Below are positions 40,427 through 49,240 of a stretch of DNA of 64,000 nt, in pieces. This stretch comes from Solirubrobacteraceae bacterium (GTDB lineage: Bacteria > Actinomycetota > Thermoleophilia > Solirubrobacterales > Solirubrobacteraceae). Below the pieces are notes generated by a model, which was not told the origin of the DNA, did not search any database, and saw only the letters and a list, made by a program, of their open reading frames with translations. How positions within the stretch are numbered: position 1 is the stretch's first letter; each line of letters starts with the position of its first letter. Location: assembly GCA_030447505.1 (NCBI GenBank), contig JAUJOT010000002.1, positions 584,151 through 648,150 on the forward strand, written 5' to 3'. A program made the translations under genes and the position numbers.

Positions 40427-41118
40427 GCGCAGCCACGGCGCGGCAGCTCACGTTCGCGATCCTGCCGGTCAAGCGCTTCGCCGTGTCGAAGGCCCGTCTC
40501 GGCGACGATCTGTCGGCCGGGACCCGGCGCGCGCTCGCCGAGTCGATGGCCACCGACGTGCTGATGGCGCTGCGGCGCACGAAGGCGATCGACGAGGTGC
40601 TGGTCGTCACCTCCGAGCCGACCGCCGAGGCGATCGGCCACGGCTACGGCGCGACCGTGCTCGCCGACCACGACGAGGAAGGACAGAGCGCGGCTGCGCT
40701 GCTCGGCATCGGGCACGCGCTCGAGCAGGGCGCGTCCCGCGTGCTGCTCGTCCCGGGGGACTGCCCGGCGCTCGACCCCGCGCAGCTGACGGAGCTGCTC
40801 GACCGCCCCGTGGTCGGTCGTTCGGTGACGCTCGTCCCCGACCGCCACGGCAGCGGCACGAACGCGCTCGTGCTCGTCCCACCGGACGTCATCGAGCCGG
40901 ATTTCGGCGAGGACAGCCGCGCGCGCCACGAGCGCGCCGCCGCGGCCGCCGGGGTTCCCTACCACGTCGAGAGCGTGCCGACACTGCTGATCGACGTCGA
41001 CACGGGCGACGACCTCGTCGCGCTACGCCAGCTGCTCGCCGATCACCGCGGCGGCGCCGCGCACACGCGCGGGATGCTGAGCCGCCTCGCCGGCCGCGAG
41101 CGCCCGCCCGCGCAGTGA
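40423..41118 (+). CDS. cofC: 2-phospho-L-lactate/PEP guanylyltransferase (CofC/FbiD)
   Basis: 231 residues. Activates the three-carbon phospho acid with GTP for CofD. MobA-like nucleotidyltransferase fold: ILPVKRFAVSKARLGDDLSA, VTSEPTAEAIGHGYGATVLA, VLLVPGDCPALDPAQLTELL and PDRHGSGTNALVLVPPDVIE. GTG start overlapping cofD; the end overlaps cofE. Confidence 0.94.
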   Translation: MSAATARQLTFAILPVKRFAVSKARLGDDLSAGTRRALAESMATDVLMALRRTKAIDEVLVVTSEPTAEAIGHGYGATVLADHDEEGQSAAALLGIGHALEQGASRVLLVPGDCPALDPAQLTELLDRPVVGRSVTLVPDRHGSGTNALVLVPPDVIEPDFGEDSRARHERAAAAAGVPYHVESVPTLLIDVDTGDDLVALRQLLADHRGGAAHTRGMLSRLAGRERPPAQ

Positions 41119-41858
41119 TCGTCGCCGCCGCGCTGCCGGGCATCCCCGAGATCCACGCCGGCGACGATCTCGCCGCACTGCTCGTCGCCGCGGCGGGAAC
41201 GCTCGCCGCCGGCGACGTGCTCGTCGTCGCGCACAAGATCGTCTCCAAGGCGGAGGGGCGGACGCTCGCGCTCGCCGACATCGAGCCCGGGCGGCGCGCG
41301 GTCGAGCTCGCGGCCGAGCACGGCAAGGACGCGCGCCTGGTCGAAGTGATCCTCGCCGAGAGCGAGCAGATCGTGCGTTCGCGCCCCGGCGTGCTGATCT
41401 GCCGCACGCGGCACGGCTTCGTCTGCGCCAACGCCGGCGTCGATGCGTCAAACGCCGGCAGCGCCGGCGAGGTCGTGCTGCTGCCGTCCGATCCCGACGC
41501 CTCGGCGCGCGCGCTGCGCAGGCGCCTGCACGCGCTGACGGGCGTCGCGCCGGCGATCGTCGTCGCCGACTCGTTCGGTCGCGCGTGGCGCGTCGGCCAG
41601 TGCGACGTGGCGATCGGGATCGCCGGCCTGGCGGCGCTCGACGACTGGCGCGGTCGCCGCGACGCTGCCGGCCGCGCCCTGCAGGCGACGATCGTCGCGG
41701 TCGCCGACGAGGCCGCCGCCGCGGCCGACCTGACGCGCGGCAAGGACTCGCGCGAACCCGCCGTCCTGCTGCGCGGCCTCGAGCGCCACGTCAGCGAGGG
41801 CGACGGACCGGGCGCCGCCGCGCTCGTCCGCGCGCGCGAGGACGACCTCTTCCTCTAG
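41115..41858 (+). CDS. cofE: F420-0:gamma-glutamyl ligase (stand-alone)
   Basis: 247 residues. Adds glutamates to F420-0. Conserved: DVLVVAHKIVSKAEGR, RLVEVILAESEQIVRSRPGV, ICRTRHGFVCANAGVDASNA, LPSDPDASARALRRRLHALT and VVADSFGRAWRVGQCDVAIG. There is no C-terminal nitroreductase half, unlike mycobacterial FbiB, so this is the archaeal-type short form. GTG start overlaps cofC. Confidence 0.94.
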   Translation: MIVAAALPGIPEIHAGDDLAALLVAAAGTLAAGDVLVVAHKIVSKAEGRTLALADIEPGRRAVELAAEHGKDARLVEVILAESEQIVRSRPGVLICRTRHGFVCANAGVDASNAGSAGEVVLLPSDPDASARALRRRLHALTGVAPAIVVADSFGRAWRVGQCDVAIGIAGLAALDDWRGRRDAAGRALQATIVAVADEAAAAADLTRGKDSREPAVLLRGLERHVSEGDGPGAAALVRAREDDLFL

Positions 41859-41892
41859 TCCCAACCGGTCCCAGCGCCCCGAGCTCGGCGCG

Positions 41893-42282
41893 TCACGTGC
41901 ACTTGGCGCTCGAGAACTCCTGGCTGCCGCGGCCCTCGTAACAGCGCCGCGAATGGGCGTCGCCGATGACCGTCCATCTGCCGGCCTCGCGCTCGAGCTT
42001 GATGCCGTGGCGGATGTCGCGAATCGACTCGTTGCTGAGGCTGAAGACGGTCAGCGTCGCGGTCGCCTCCGTGTCGGACGTCTGGCAGGCCGTGATCGTC
42101 AGCCGCCCGGCGTTGCCGCGCTTCTCGGCCGTGGTCACGACGATCGGCCCCGCGTGCGCGCGCACGGCGAGCAGCAGCTCGCGATCGGGCGGAACCTTGC
42201 AGTTCGTCGTCGCGCCGGCTCCGCAGCCGGCGACGGCCACCGCCAGCAGGCACACGGCCGGAAGGAGGACGAGTGGTCGCAT
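41893..42282 (-). CDS. Small lipoprotein
   Basis: 129 residues with leader LLPAVCLLAVAVAGCGAG (lipobox VAGC) and a mature domain of about 105 residues with four Cys (TNCKV, ACQTS, RRCYEG, SAKCT), probably disulphide-bonded. The pattern VVVTTAEKRGNAGRLTITAC suggests an immunoglobulin- or NTF2-like beta fold, unassigned. Convergent with cofE, 34 bp between stops. Confidence 0.7.
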   Translation of the reverse strand: MRPLVLLPAVCLLAVAVAGCGAGATTNCKVPPDRELLLAVRAHAGPIVVTTAEKRGNAGRLTITACQTSDTEATATLTVFSLSNESIRDIRHGIKLEREAGRWTVIGDAHSRRCYEGRGSQEFSSAKCT

Positions 42283-42356
42283 CGGCCGGGAACTATGCCG
42301 GGCCGTCGCGAACGGCGTAGCGGTCAGCGTCGTGCGCCAACTTCGCGAACGTGAGA

Positions 42357-42824
42357 TCAGCTGACGGACTCGACGCGGTAGCGGCGGTCGCCGACCGGCG
42401 TCGCGACCGTCACGGTCTCGCCCGCGCGCGCCCCGAGCAGCGCCTGGGCGACCGGCGACTCGACCGACAGCCGGTCGTTCTTCAGGTCGGCCTCCGTCGG
42501 TCCGACGAGCATGAGATCCATCCGCCGACCTGACAGCTCGTCGACGACCGCGACCGTCGAGCCGAAGCCGACGACGCCGGGGGCGACGTCCTCCTCGACG
42601 ACGCGCGCGGCGCGCAGGCGCTGGTTGAGGCGCAGGATCTTCGTCTCCAGGTGCGCCTGGTCCTCCTTGGCGATGTGGTACTCGGCGTTCTCCTTGAGAT
42701 CGCCGAGCTCGCGGGCAGCCTTGATGCGCTCGGCCATCTGCGCGCGTCCCTGCGACTCGAGTTCCTCGATCTCCGCGCGCAATGCGACGAGGCCTTCGGC
42801 GGTGATCTTCTCTGGCTCTGCCAT
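42357..42824 (-). CDS. greA: Transcript cleavage factor GreA
   Basis: 155 residues. Rescues backtracked RNA polymerase. N-terminal antiparallel coiled coil ITAEGLVALRAEIEELESQG to the acidic tip with GDLKENAEYHIAKEDQAHL, then the C-terminal FKBP-like domain GFGSTVAVVDELSGRRMDLM, LVGPTEADLKNDRLSVESP. Tip acidic residues are present (Asp-Leu-Lys-Glu-Asn-Ala-Glu), so it is probably functional. Located between a lipoprotein gene and fbiC, both on the same strand. Confidence 0.95.
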   Translation of the reverse strand: MAEPEKITAEGLVALRAEIEELESQGRAQMAERIKAARELGDLKENAEYHIAKEDQAHLETKILRLNQRLRAARVVEEDVAPGVVGFGSTVAVVDELSGRRMDLMLVGPTEADLKNDRLSVESPVAQALLGARAGETVTVATPVGDRRYRVESVS

Positions 42825-42843
42825 CGGGTGAGACTAGCTATAG

Positions 42844-45093
42844 CTAGGCCGTGGCAGCGCGCAGCGGATAACGCCGGCGCAGCTCGTACAGCGTCGTGCG
42901 CTCGGCGGCCGGCCGCCCCGCCCCGTGCGCCGCGGCGACGAGGTCGGCGGGCTTGAGCATCACGCCGTGGTAGCTGCCCGCGAGGCGGCTGATGTTCTCC
43001 TCCATCAGCGTTCCGCCGAGGTCGTTGACGCCCCAGCGCAGCGACTCCGTCGCAGCGTCGAGACCCATCTTCACCCAGCTCGCCTGCAGGTTGCGGATGC
43101 TGCGTCCGAGCGCGAGCCGAAAGACCGCGCTGTGCTTGAGGTTCTCCTCGGGCGTGATCTCCTGCACCCCGTGCGTGCGGCCGAGCAACGTGTGAAACGG
43201 GATGAAGCTGAGCGGCACGAACTCGGTGAATCCAGCCGTGCGCTCCTGCAGCTCGCGCACGACGCGCATGTGCTCGGCGAGCTCCCACGGCTCCTCGATG
43301 TGACCGAACATCACCGTCACCGTCGAGCGCAGCCCGGCGCGATGTGACGCCTCGATGATCTGCACCCAGCGCGCGACCGGCAGCTTGTTCGGGCTGATCC
43401 GCTCGCGTACGCCGTCGTGGAGCACCTCGGCGGCGGTGCCGGGCGTCGAGTCCAGGCCGGCGGCCCGCAGGCGCTCGAAGACGCTGTCGGGCGTCAGCCC
43501 GCTCGTGTCGCACATGTGTGCGACCTCCATCGCGGAGTACGCGTGCAGGTGCAGCTGCGGCGCGGTCTGCTTGGCGAGCACGAGCCAGCCCTCGTAGTCC
43601 TCGAGCGTCCAGTCGGGATGGATTCCCGACTGCATGCAGATCTCGGTCGCGCCGAAGTCGACGGCCTCGTGGATGCGGCGCACGAACTCGTCGCGGCCGT
43701 GCTCGTAGGCGTCGGGCGAGCGGCGGCCCTGCCCGAAGCCGCAGAACGCGCAGCCGACGACACAGACGTTCGAGACGTTGATGTTGCGGTTGACGACGAA
43801 CGTCACCGTCTCGCCCGCGAGCTCGGCGCGCAGCTCGTCGGCGGCCTGCCGGATGTCCTCGATCGCCTCGCGACGCGTCTCGGCGAACAGCGCCGTCAGC
43901 TCGTCCGGCGTGAGCGGATCGCCGTCGCGTGCGCGGGCGACGGCGCCGGCGACGAGGTCGGGCCGCAGCGGCCGCGGCGGCTCCGTGCGACCGCTGCCGC
44001 GGCGCGGGATGAAGCTCCAGAAGCGCGTCTTGACGACGTCGAGCACCCCCTGCGCGATCCACTCCGCATCGATGTAGCGCGGATGGACGCACAGCCGCTC
44101 GGTCAGCGCGACGCCGTCGGACGCCAGGCGCTTGCGGACCTCGTGCGGCGACGGAAACGGATGCTCGGGCGAGATGTGGTCGCCGTTGGCGCTGAGGCCG
44201 CCGAGGTCGGTCGCGCCGGCGCGCACGAGCTCGGGCCACCAGTCGGCGAGGTTCGGCGGCACCTGCACGCCGGCGTCGGGCAGCAGGCGCCGGCACTCCG
44301 CGATCAAGCGCTTCATCTCCTCGATCGAGACCGGCGTCGCCCAGCTCGGCAGCTCGACCGGATCGCGCCCGTCTGCGGCGCCGATGCCGGTCGTCCAGCG
44401 CCGGCGTGCGGCGCGGTCGGCGATGTCGGCGGGCTCGCGGCCGTAATAGCTGTCGTGCGGGACGAAGTTCTGCAGGATGACCTCCTGCAGGTGGCCGTGC
44501 TCGGCGTGCACGGCGGCGAGCGCCTCGAGCGCCTCGACGCGCTCCTCCTCGCTCTCGCCGATCCCGACCAGGATGCCGCTCGTGAACGGGATCCGCAGCT
44601 CGCCCGCCGCGCGGATCGTCTCGAGCCGCCGCTCGGGGTGCTTCGTCGGTGAGCCCTGGTGCGCGGCGAGGTCGGCGTTGACGGACTCGAGCATGAGCCC
44701 CTGCGAGGCCGTCACCTCGCGCAGGCGCGCGAGATCGTCGCGCGACAGCACACCGAGGTTCGTGTGCGGCAAGAGGCCGCGCTCGAGCGCGCGCTCGCAG
44801 GCCCAGACGACGTAGGCGACGAAGTCCTCGTGGCCGTACTCGCGAAGCAGCGCCCGTACGCCGGCGTCGACCTCGGGGCGCTCGCCGGTCAGCACGAGCA
44901 GCTCCTTGACGTTGCGCCGCGCGCCATCGAGCAGCGCCAGCACCTCGTCGGGCGCGTACAGGTGCGTGCGATGCGTGGCGAACGCGCAGTACTTGCAGTA
45001 GCAGCGACAGGTGCGCGAGAGCGAGAGCGTCAGGTTGCGGCTGAAGGTGACGCGCCGGCGCACGCTGCGGAGTCTAGGCAGGGTCGCCTGCAT
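42844..45093 (-). CDS. fbiC: Fused Fo synthase (FbiC/CofGH), two radical SAM domains
   Basis: 749 residues. Makes the deazaflavin Fo from tyrosine and a ribityl-aminouracil. CofG half: LSLSRTCRCYCKYCAFATH (Cys-x3-Cys-x2-Cys [4Fe-4S] motif, residues 25-45). CofH half: NRNINVSNVCVVGCAFCGF (about 425-447). The two halves are joined by a ~40-residue linker. It also carries HPRYIDAEWIAQGVLDVVKT and VTVMFGHIEEPWELAEHMRV. It heads its strand, divergent from a substrate-binding lipoprotein gene with only 35 bp between. The rest of the F420 pathway is 1-5 kb away on the other strand. Confidence 0.95.
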   Translation of the reverse strand: MQATLPRLRSVRRRVTFSRNLTLSLSRTCRCYCKYCAFATHRTHLYAPDEVLALLDGARRNVKELLVLTGERPEVDAGVRALLREYGHEDFVAYVVWACERALERGLLPHTNLGVLSRDDLARLREVTASQGLMLESVNADLAAHQGSPTKHPERRLETIRAAGELRIPFTSGILVGIGESEEERVEALEALAAVHAEHGHLQEVILQNFVPHDSYYGREPADIADRAARRRWTTGIGAADGRDPVELPSWATPVSIEEMKRLIAECRRLLPDAGVQVPPNLADWWPELVRAGATDLGGLSANGDHISPEHPFPSPHEVRKRLASDGVALTERLCVHPRYIDAEWIAQGVLDVVKTRFWSFIPRRGSGRTEPPRPLRPDLVAGAVARARDGDPLTPDELTALFAETRREAIEDIRQAADELRAELAGETVTFVVNRNINVSNVCVVGCAFCGFGQGRRSPDAYEHGRDEFVRRIHEAVDFGATEICMQSGIHPDWTLEDYEGWLVLAKQTAPQLHLHAYSAMEVAHMCDTSGLTPDSVFERLRAAGLDSTPGTAAEVLHDGVRERISPNKLPVARWVQIIEASHRAGLRSTVTVMFGHIEEPWELAEHMRVVRELQERTAGFTEFVPLSFIPFHTLLGRTHGVQEITPEENLKHSAVFRLALGRSIRNLQASWVKMGLDAATESLRWGVNDLGGTLMEENISRLAGSYHGVMLKPADLVAAAHGAGRPAAERTTLYELRRRYPLRAATA

Positions 45094-45128
45094 CGAGCCT
45101 GTCGGTCGGCGCCGTATCCTCGGCGCCC

Positions 45129-46121
45129 GTGCGTCACGCTTCTGTACCGGCGGTGCTGCTGCTCCTCGCCCTGCTGGCGCTCGCCGGCTGCGGCTCCGAC
45201 GAGACCGAGGCAGCGCCCAACGTCGACGCCAGCCTGCTGCTGGACTTCCAGCCGAACGCCGTCCACACCGGCATCTACACCGCGATCGAGCGCGGCTATG
45301 ACACGGCGCTGGGCGTCAACCTGCGCGCACGTGTGCCGGGCAGCTCGACCGACGCCGTCAAGCTGCTCGCCTCCGGCCGCGCCGACCTCGCGATCCTCGA
45401 CATCCACGACCTGGCGCTCGCGCGCGAGGCCGGCAGCGACCTCGTCGGCGTCATGGCGTTCGTGCAGACGCCGCTGGCGGCGGTCCTCGCACAGCCGCGG
45501 ATCCGCACGCCGCGTGACCTCGAGGGGCAGCGCGTCGGGGTCTCCGGGCTGGCGAGCGACGATGCCGTGCTGCGCTCGATCGTCGCCGGCGCCGGCGGCG
45601 ATCCGGACAAGGTCCGTCCGACGACGATCGGCTTCAGCGCCGTGCGCAGCGTGCTGACCGGCCGCGTCGCCGCCACGACCGGGTTCTGGAACGTCGAGGG
45701 GATCGCGCTGCGCGCGCAGCGCCCGAAGGTCCGCGAGTTCCGCGTCGACGAGTTCGGCGCGCCCTCCTACCCCGAGCTCGTGCTCACCGTCAGCCGCGCG
45801 ACGCTGCAGGACCGCGCGTCGCTCGTGCGCGCGACCGTGGCCGCGCTCGCGCGCGGCTACGAGGAGGTGCTCAGCGACCCGGAGAACGGCGTCAGCACGC
45901 TCGTCGAGGCGGTCGACGGCCTCGACCGCGCGCAGGTGCAGCGCGAGCTCGACGCGGTCTCGCCGTCGTTCACGGCCGGTGCGCGCGGCTTCGGTGAGCT
46001 CAACCGCCCGCGGCTGGAGGCATGGGCGCGCTGGGAGAAGCGCTTCGGGATCACGAAGCGCGAGCCCGAGGTCGGGCTGGCGTTCGACGGGCGCTACGTG
46101 CCGGCGCCGGGGCGGGACTGA
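45129..46121 (+). CDS. NMT1/ThiY-like ABC transporter substrate-binding lipoprotein
   Basis: 330 residues. Lipobox LALAGCGSD in a standard leader, then a solute-binding fold: LDFQPNAVHTGIYTAIERGY, ASGRADLAILDIHDLALARE, QPRIRTPRDLEGQRVGVSG, AATTGFWNVEGIALRAQRPK. Family members bind aromatic sulfonates, thiamin precursors or nitrate analogues. No permease or ATPase gene is nearby, so its transporter is elsewhere or missing. It is divergent from fbiC, with a shared 35-bp promoter space. The GTG start places the lipid Cys near residue 21. Confidence 0.85.
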   Translation: MRHASVPAVLLLLALLALAGCGSDETEAAPNVDASLLLDFQPNAVHTGIYTAIERGYDTALGVNLRARVPGSSTDAVKLLASGRADLAILDIHDLALAREAGSDLVGVMAFVQTPLAAVLAQPRIRTPRDLEGQRVGVSGLASDDAVLRSIVAGAGGDPDKVRPTTIGFSAVRSVLTGRVAATTGFWNVEGIALRAQRPKVREFRVDEFGAPSYPELVLTVSRATLQDRASLVRATVAALARGYEEVLSDPENGVSTLVEAVDGLDRAQVQRELDAVSPSFTAGARGFGELNRPRLEAWARWEKRFGITKREPEVGLAFDGRYVPAPGRD

Positions 46122-46609
46122 GGCCCGCTCAGCAGCCGCGCCATGATCAGCGAGGAGCGCAGCGAGCCGTCGCGGCGGCGGTAGTGGTCGCGCCGCAGGC
46201 CCTCGACCTCGAAGCCGTAGCGCTCGTAGAGGCCGATCGCGCGCTCGTTGTCGGGCCAGACCTCGAGCTCGACCTTGTGCATCTCGCTGTCGCTCAGCCA
46301 CGCCATCGCCGCGTCCATCAGCGCGCGGCCGCCGCCGCGGCCGCGCGCGTCGGCGACGATGCTCATCCCGAGGGAGACGACGCCGCGGGCGCCGAGCTCG
46401 TGCAGGCCGAGGCAGCCGACGACCCGCCCGTCGTCGTCCTCGAGCACCCACAGCCTGTCGCCGCGCTGCAGCCAATCGCGCGCCAGGGCGGCGCGCGCCG
46501 CGACGTCGACCGGCGGCTCGGTGGCGATCCAGCGGTTCTCGTCGGCGACCGCTGCGACGACGCGCGCGAACGCATCGGCGTCGTCGGCGGTGGCTGGGCG
46601 GGCGCGCAC
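46094..46609 (-). CDS. GNAT N-acetyltransferase
   Basis: 171 residues. Acetyl-CoA loop RGRGGGRALMDAAMAWLSD (Arg-x-x-Gly-x-Gly/Ala), preceded by VGCLGLHELGARGVVSLGMS and followed by HKVELEVWPDNERAIGLYER, YGFEVEGLRRDHYRRRDGS. Rim-like small acetyltransferase; the substrate is unknown. Convergent overlap of 28 bp with the substrate-binding protein gene. Confidence 0.9.
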   Translation of the reverse strand: MRARPATADDADAFARVVAAVADENRWIATEPPVDVAARAALARDWLQRGDRLWVLEDDDGRVVGCLGLHELGARGVVSLGMSIVADARGRGGGRALMDAAMAWLSDSEMHKVELEVWPDNERAIGLYERYGFEVEGLRRDHYRRRDGSLRSSLIMARLLSGPQSRPGAGT

Positions 46610-46647
46610 GCCGTCAGCGTAGGCAGTCGCCGACGACGGACGGGAAC

Positions 46648-48363
46648 CTAGTTGACGACCTCGCAGGCCCGCGGGTCCATCAGGCGGTCCAGGCGGTCGG
46701 TCGTGACGCGGTCGAAGCCGGGCCCGCAGGTGATCTGGTCGGCGGCGCCGTCGACGCCGTTGATCTGGTCGTCGCCCGCGCCCCCGAAGAGGCGGTCTGC
46801 GTCGTAGCCGCCGTTGAGCGTGTCGTCTCCGTCGTCGCCGCGCAGGACGTCGCTGCCGCGGCCGCCCTCGAGCTCGTCGTTGCCCGTGCCGCCCTCGATG
46901 ACGTCGTCCTCGGCCTCGCCGAAGAGCGCATCGTTGCCGCCTTCGCCGAACAGCACGTCGCTGCCGTCGTCGCCGCGGATGTCGTCGTTGCCCTCGCCGC
47001 CGCGCAGGATGTCGTTGCCGTCCTGGCCGTTGATCGAGTCGGCGAGCGGGCCGCCGGCGAGCGTGTCGTCGGCCGCGGTTCCGTTGACCGTCTCGTTCTC
47101 GGACTGCTGGGCGATCGCCTCGAGGATCGCGGCGCCCGCCGCGCCGCCGGTCAGCTTGCCGGGATGCGGGGCGCCGCGCAGGCCGTCGAAGCGCGGGTTG
47201 TCGATCGACGGGTCGGCGAGGAGGGCGCGCTCACAGCCGCCGGCGTCGCTGACGACGCGCAGCAGCGTCGGCAGCGCGAGCAGTTCGTTGGGGTCGACGT
47301 AGACCGTGTCGAAGCCGGGCCCGCAGTCGTAGAGGTCGGTCGTGTTGTGGCTCGCGCCGCCGTACAGGACATCGTTGCCCTCGCCGCCGCTGAGACGGTC
47401 CTGCGAGCCGCCGCCGAGGATGATGTCGTCGCCCGGGCCGCCGGCGATGATGGCGTCGGCGGCAGGTGACCCGTCGGAGTTCATCGTGCCGTCCGGCGCG
47501 GAGCCGCCGAGGATGACGTCGTTGCCCTCGCCGCCGCGTATGATCTTGTCGCGGCCGCGGTTGGTGTGGATGTAGTCGTCGCCGGGGCCGCCGTCGACGA
47601 GCATCTCGTTGCCGAAGCGCGATTCGACGATGAAGTCGTTGCCGCTGCCGCCGAGCAGGGTGTCGTCACCGTCGCCGCCGTCGATCCGGTCGTCGCCGTC
47701 GCCGCCGTCGACGCGGTCGTTGCCCGTGCCGCCGTTCGCGTCGTCGTTGCCGCCGCCGGCGGCGATCGTGTCGTCGGCGGAATCCCCTTCGAGCCTGTCG
47801 TTGCCGTCACCGCCGTCGATCGTGTCGGCGCCGAAGCCGCCGCTGGCGAGGTCGTCGCCGGGTCCGCCGCTGATCCTGTCGAGGCCGCTGCCGCCGCGCA
47901 TGCTGTCGCTGTCCGCGCCGCCGAGCAGGACGTCGTTGCCGGTTCCGCCGTCGAGGCCGTCGAGCCCGGCGCCGCCGTCGAGGCGGTCGCCGTTCGTGCC
48001 GCCGAACAGCATGTCGGCGCCGCCGCCGCCGACGATCCGGTCCGATCCGCCGCCGCCGTCGGCGGTGTCGCTGCCCGAGGCACCGTCGAGCCGGTCGTTG
48101 CCCTTGCCGCCGAACAGCCCGTCGTTGCCGGCGCCGCCCGAGACGCGGTCGGCGGCCTTGCCGCCGTCGAGCCGGTCACGCCCGCCGAGCCCACGCAGCA
48201 TGTCCCGGCCGCCGCCGCCGTACAGGCGGTCGGCCTTCGACGTGCCCGTGATCCGGTTAGGCTTCGAGTTGCCGCGCGTCGTGACCGCCACCGCTGCGGC
48301 TGTGCTGAACGTCAGTGTGAGGAGCGCGACGAGCGCGAGCAGGATGACATGGCGAGGACTCAT
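46648..48363 (-). CDS. Secreted RTX-type calcium-binding repeat protein
   Basis: 571 residues with a signal peptide (VILLALVALLTLTFSTAAAV). Two blocks of the nonapeptide GGxGxDxLx (about 40-345 and 415-560), for example GGDGDDRIDGGDGDDTLLGG and GGEGNDVLYGGASHNTTDLYD, fold into calcium-loaded parallel beta-rolls. Two Cys-containing loops (DCGPGFDTVYVDPNE; ITCGPGFDRVTTD) flank them, a pattern common in Thermoleophilia. No enzymatic domain, so probably adhesion or surface-layer related; no type I secretion genes are near. Confidence 0.88.
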   Translation of the reverse strand: MSPRHVILLALVALLTLTFSTAAAVAVTTRGNSKPNRITGTSKADRLYGGGGRDMLRGLGGRDRLDGGKAADRVSGGAGNDGLFGGKGNDRLDGASGSDTADGGGGSDRIVGGGGADMLFGGTNGDRLDGGAGLDGLDGGTGNDVLLGGADSDSMRGGSGLDRISGGPGDDLASGGFGADTIDGGDGNDRLEGDSADDTIAAGGGNDDANGGTGNDRVDGGDGDDRIDGGDGDDTLLGGSGNDFIVESRFGNEMLVDGGPGDDYIHTNRGRDKIIRGGEGNDVILGGSAPDGTMNSDGSPAADAIIAGGPGDDIILGGGSQDRLSGGEGNDVLYGGASHNTTDLYDCGPGFDTVYVDPNELLALPTLLRVVSDAGGCERALLADPSIDNPRFDGLRGAPHPGKLTGGAAGAAILEAIAQQSENETVNGTAADDTLAGGPLADSINGQDGNDILRGGEGNDDIRGDDGSDVLFGEGGNDALFGEAEDDVIEGGTGNDELEGGRGSDVLRGDDGDDTLNGGYDADRLFGGAGDDQINGVDGAADQITCGPGFDRVTTDRLDRLMDPRACEVVN

Positions 48364-48429
48364 GTCGCGTTCTTCGGCAGACGAGCGACGATCGCCGAGC
48401 TGGCTCGGCGAATGTCCGAGCGGGGCGAC

Positions 48430-48783
48430 TCAGGAGCGCTGCGGCGCGGCCAGCAGGCCGTCGGCGAGGGCTGCGCCCTCGCGCGCCATCCGCGAGCGCG
48501 GGACGACGAGATCGATTCCGGCTTCCAGCGCACGCGTCCGGGTCTCGACGTCGGTGTGCAGATAGAAGGCGAGCGTCTTCGTGGCGGCGGCGCCGGCGAG
48601 CGCCGCAGTGCGCTGCCCGGCGTCCTCGCAGAGGTCGACTACGAGCAGGTCGCTGCCCTCGAGCTGCTCGAGGGCCGCCGCCGGCGAGCCGACGACCGTC
48701 ACCTCATGCCCCGCGGCGGCGAGCATTCCCTGCACCTTGGAGCCGAACAGGAGGTCCGGTAGGAGCGCCACGACGCGCGCCAT
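48430..48783 (-). CDS. Receiver-like protein with altered phosphorylation pocket
   Basis: 117 residues resembling a single receiver domain: VVALLPDLLFGSKVQGMLAA, AALEQLEGSDLLVVDLCED with the Asp at the phosphoacceptor position, and VETRTRALEAGIDLVVPRSR. The acidic pair at the N-terminus reads LPDLL (one Asp only) and the conserved Lys is an Arg (PRSR), so it is probably a pseudo-receiver that works as a protein-interaction module. It is followed 4 bp later on the same strand by 48788-49150. Confidence 0.65.
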   Translation of the reverse strand: MARVVALLPDLLFGSKVQGMLAAAGHEVTVVGSPAAALEQLEGSDLLVVDLCEDAGQRTAALAGAAATKTLAFYLHTDVETRTRALEAGIDLVVPRSRMAREGAALADGLLAAPQRS

Positions 48784-48787
48784 GACC

Positions 48788-49150
48788 CTACTGCGCCCGG
48801 ATCCGCTTGAACTCGTCGCGCACGGACTGCGGGCGCCCCCACATGTTGCGCACCTCGACGCGGCCCGAGCGCAGCTCGCGCAGGGCGAGCTCGCCCTCGA
48901 TGCCGGCGTCGTCGAGCAGCTTCAGCGTGCCGTGCACGGTCGGCGCGGAAGCGGCGTGGCCGAAGCGGTGCGCGACGAGCAGCCGCCAGTGCCAGTCGTG
49001 CTGCGAGTAGGGCTGCGCGTTGCAGGTCACGAGGTACGTCGCGGCGTCGATGTAGCGCTGCTCGTCCGCGATCCGCAGGTCGAGCTCCATGTCGGTCCAG
49101 TCGTCGGGCAGCGAGTCCACGATCTGCTGGAAGGTGTCCGCAAGCGCCAT
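48788..49150 (-). CDS. Uncharacterised 120-residue protein
   Basis: Soluble, acidic. Pattern LPDDWTDMELDLRIADEQRY, NAQPYSQHDWHWRLLVAHRF, LELRSGRVEVRNMWGRPQSV. Two Trp-His-Trp residues stand out. Not recognised. It precedes the pseudo-receiver gene (overlapping in transcription direction), so the two may form a unit. Confidence 0.6.
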   Translation of the reverse strand: MALADTFQQIVDSLPDDWTDMELDLRIADEQRYIDAATYLVTCNAQPYSQHDWHWRLLVAHRFGHAASAPTVHGTLKLLDDAGIEGELALRELRSGRVEVRNMWGRPQSVRDEFKRIRAQ

Positions 49151-49240
49151 GCTCCAGGCAATCTAGACGAAAAGCCGCTTCGTCTCGCGACTTCGCAGTG
49201 CTGCCGGATGAGCCGCTGCGCGAGGGCTATCCTCGAACCC

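Noticed and set aside
47566..48762. Long plus-strand frames over the RTX gene
   Set aside because: Mirror image of the Gly-Asp repeats on the other strand; low complexity, no start context.
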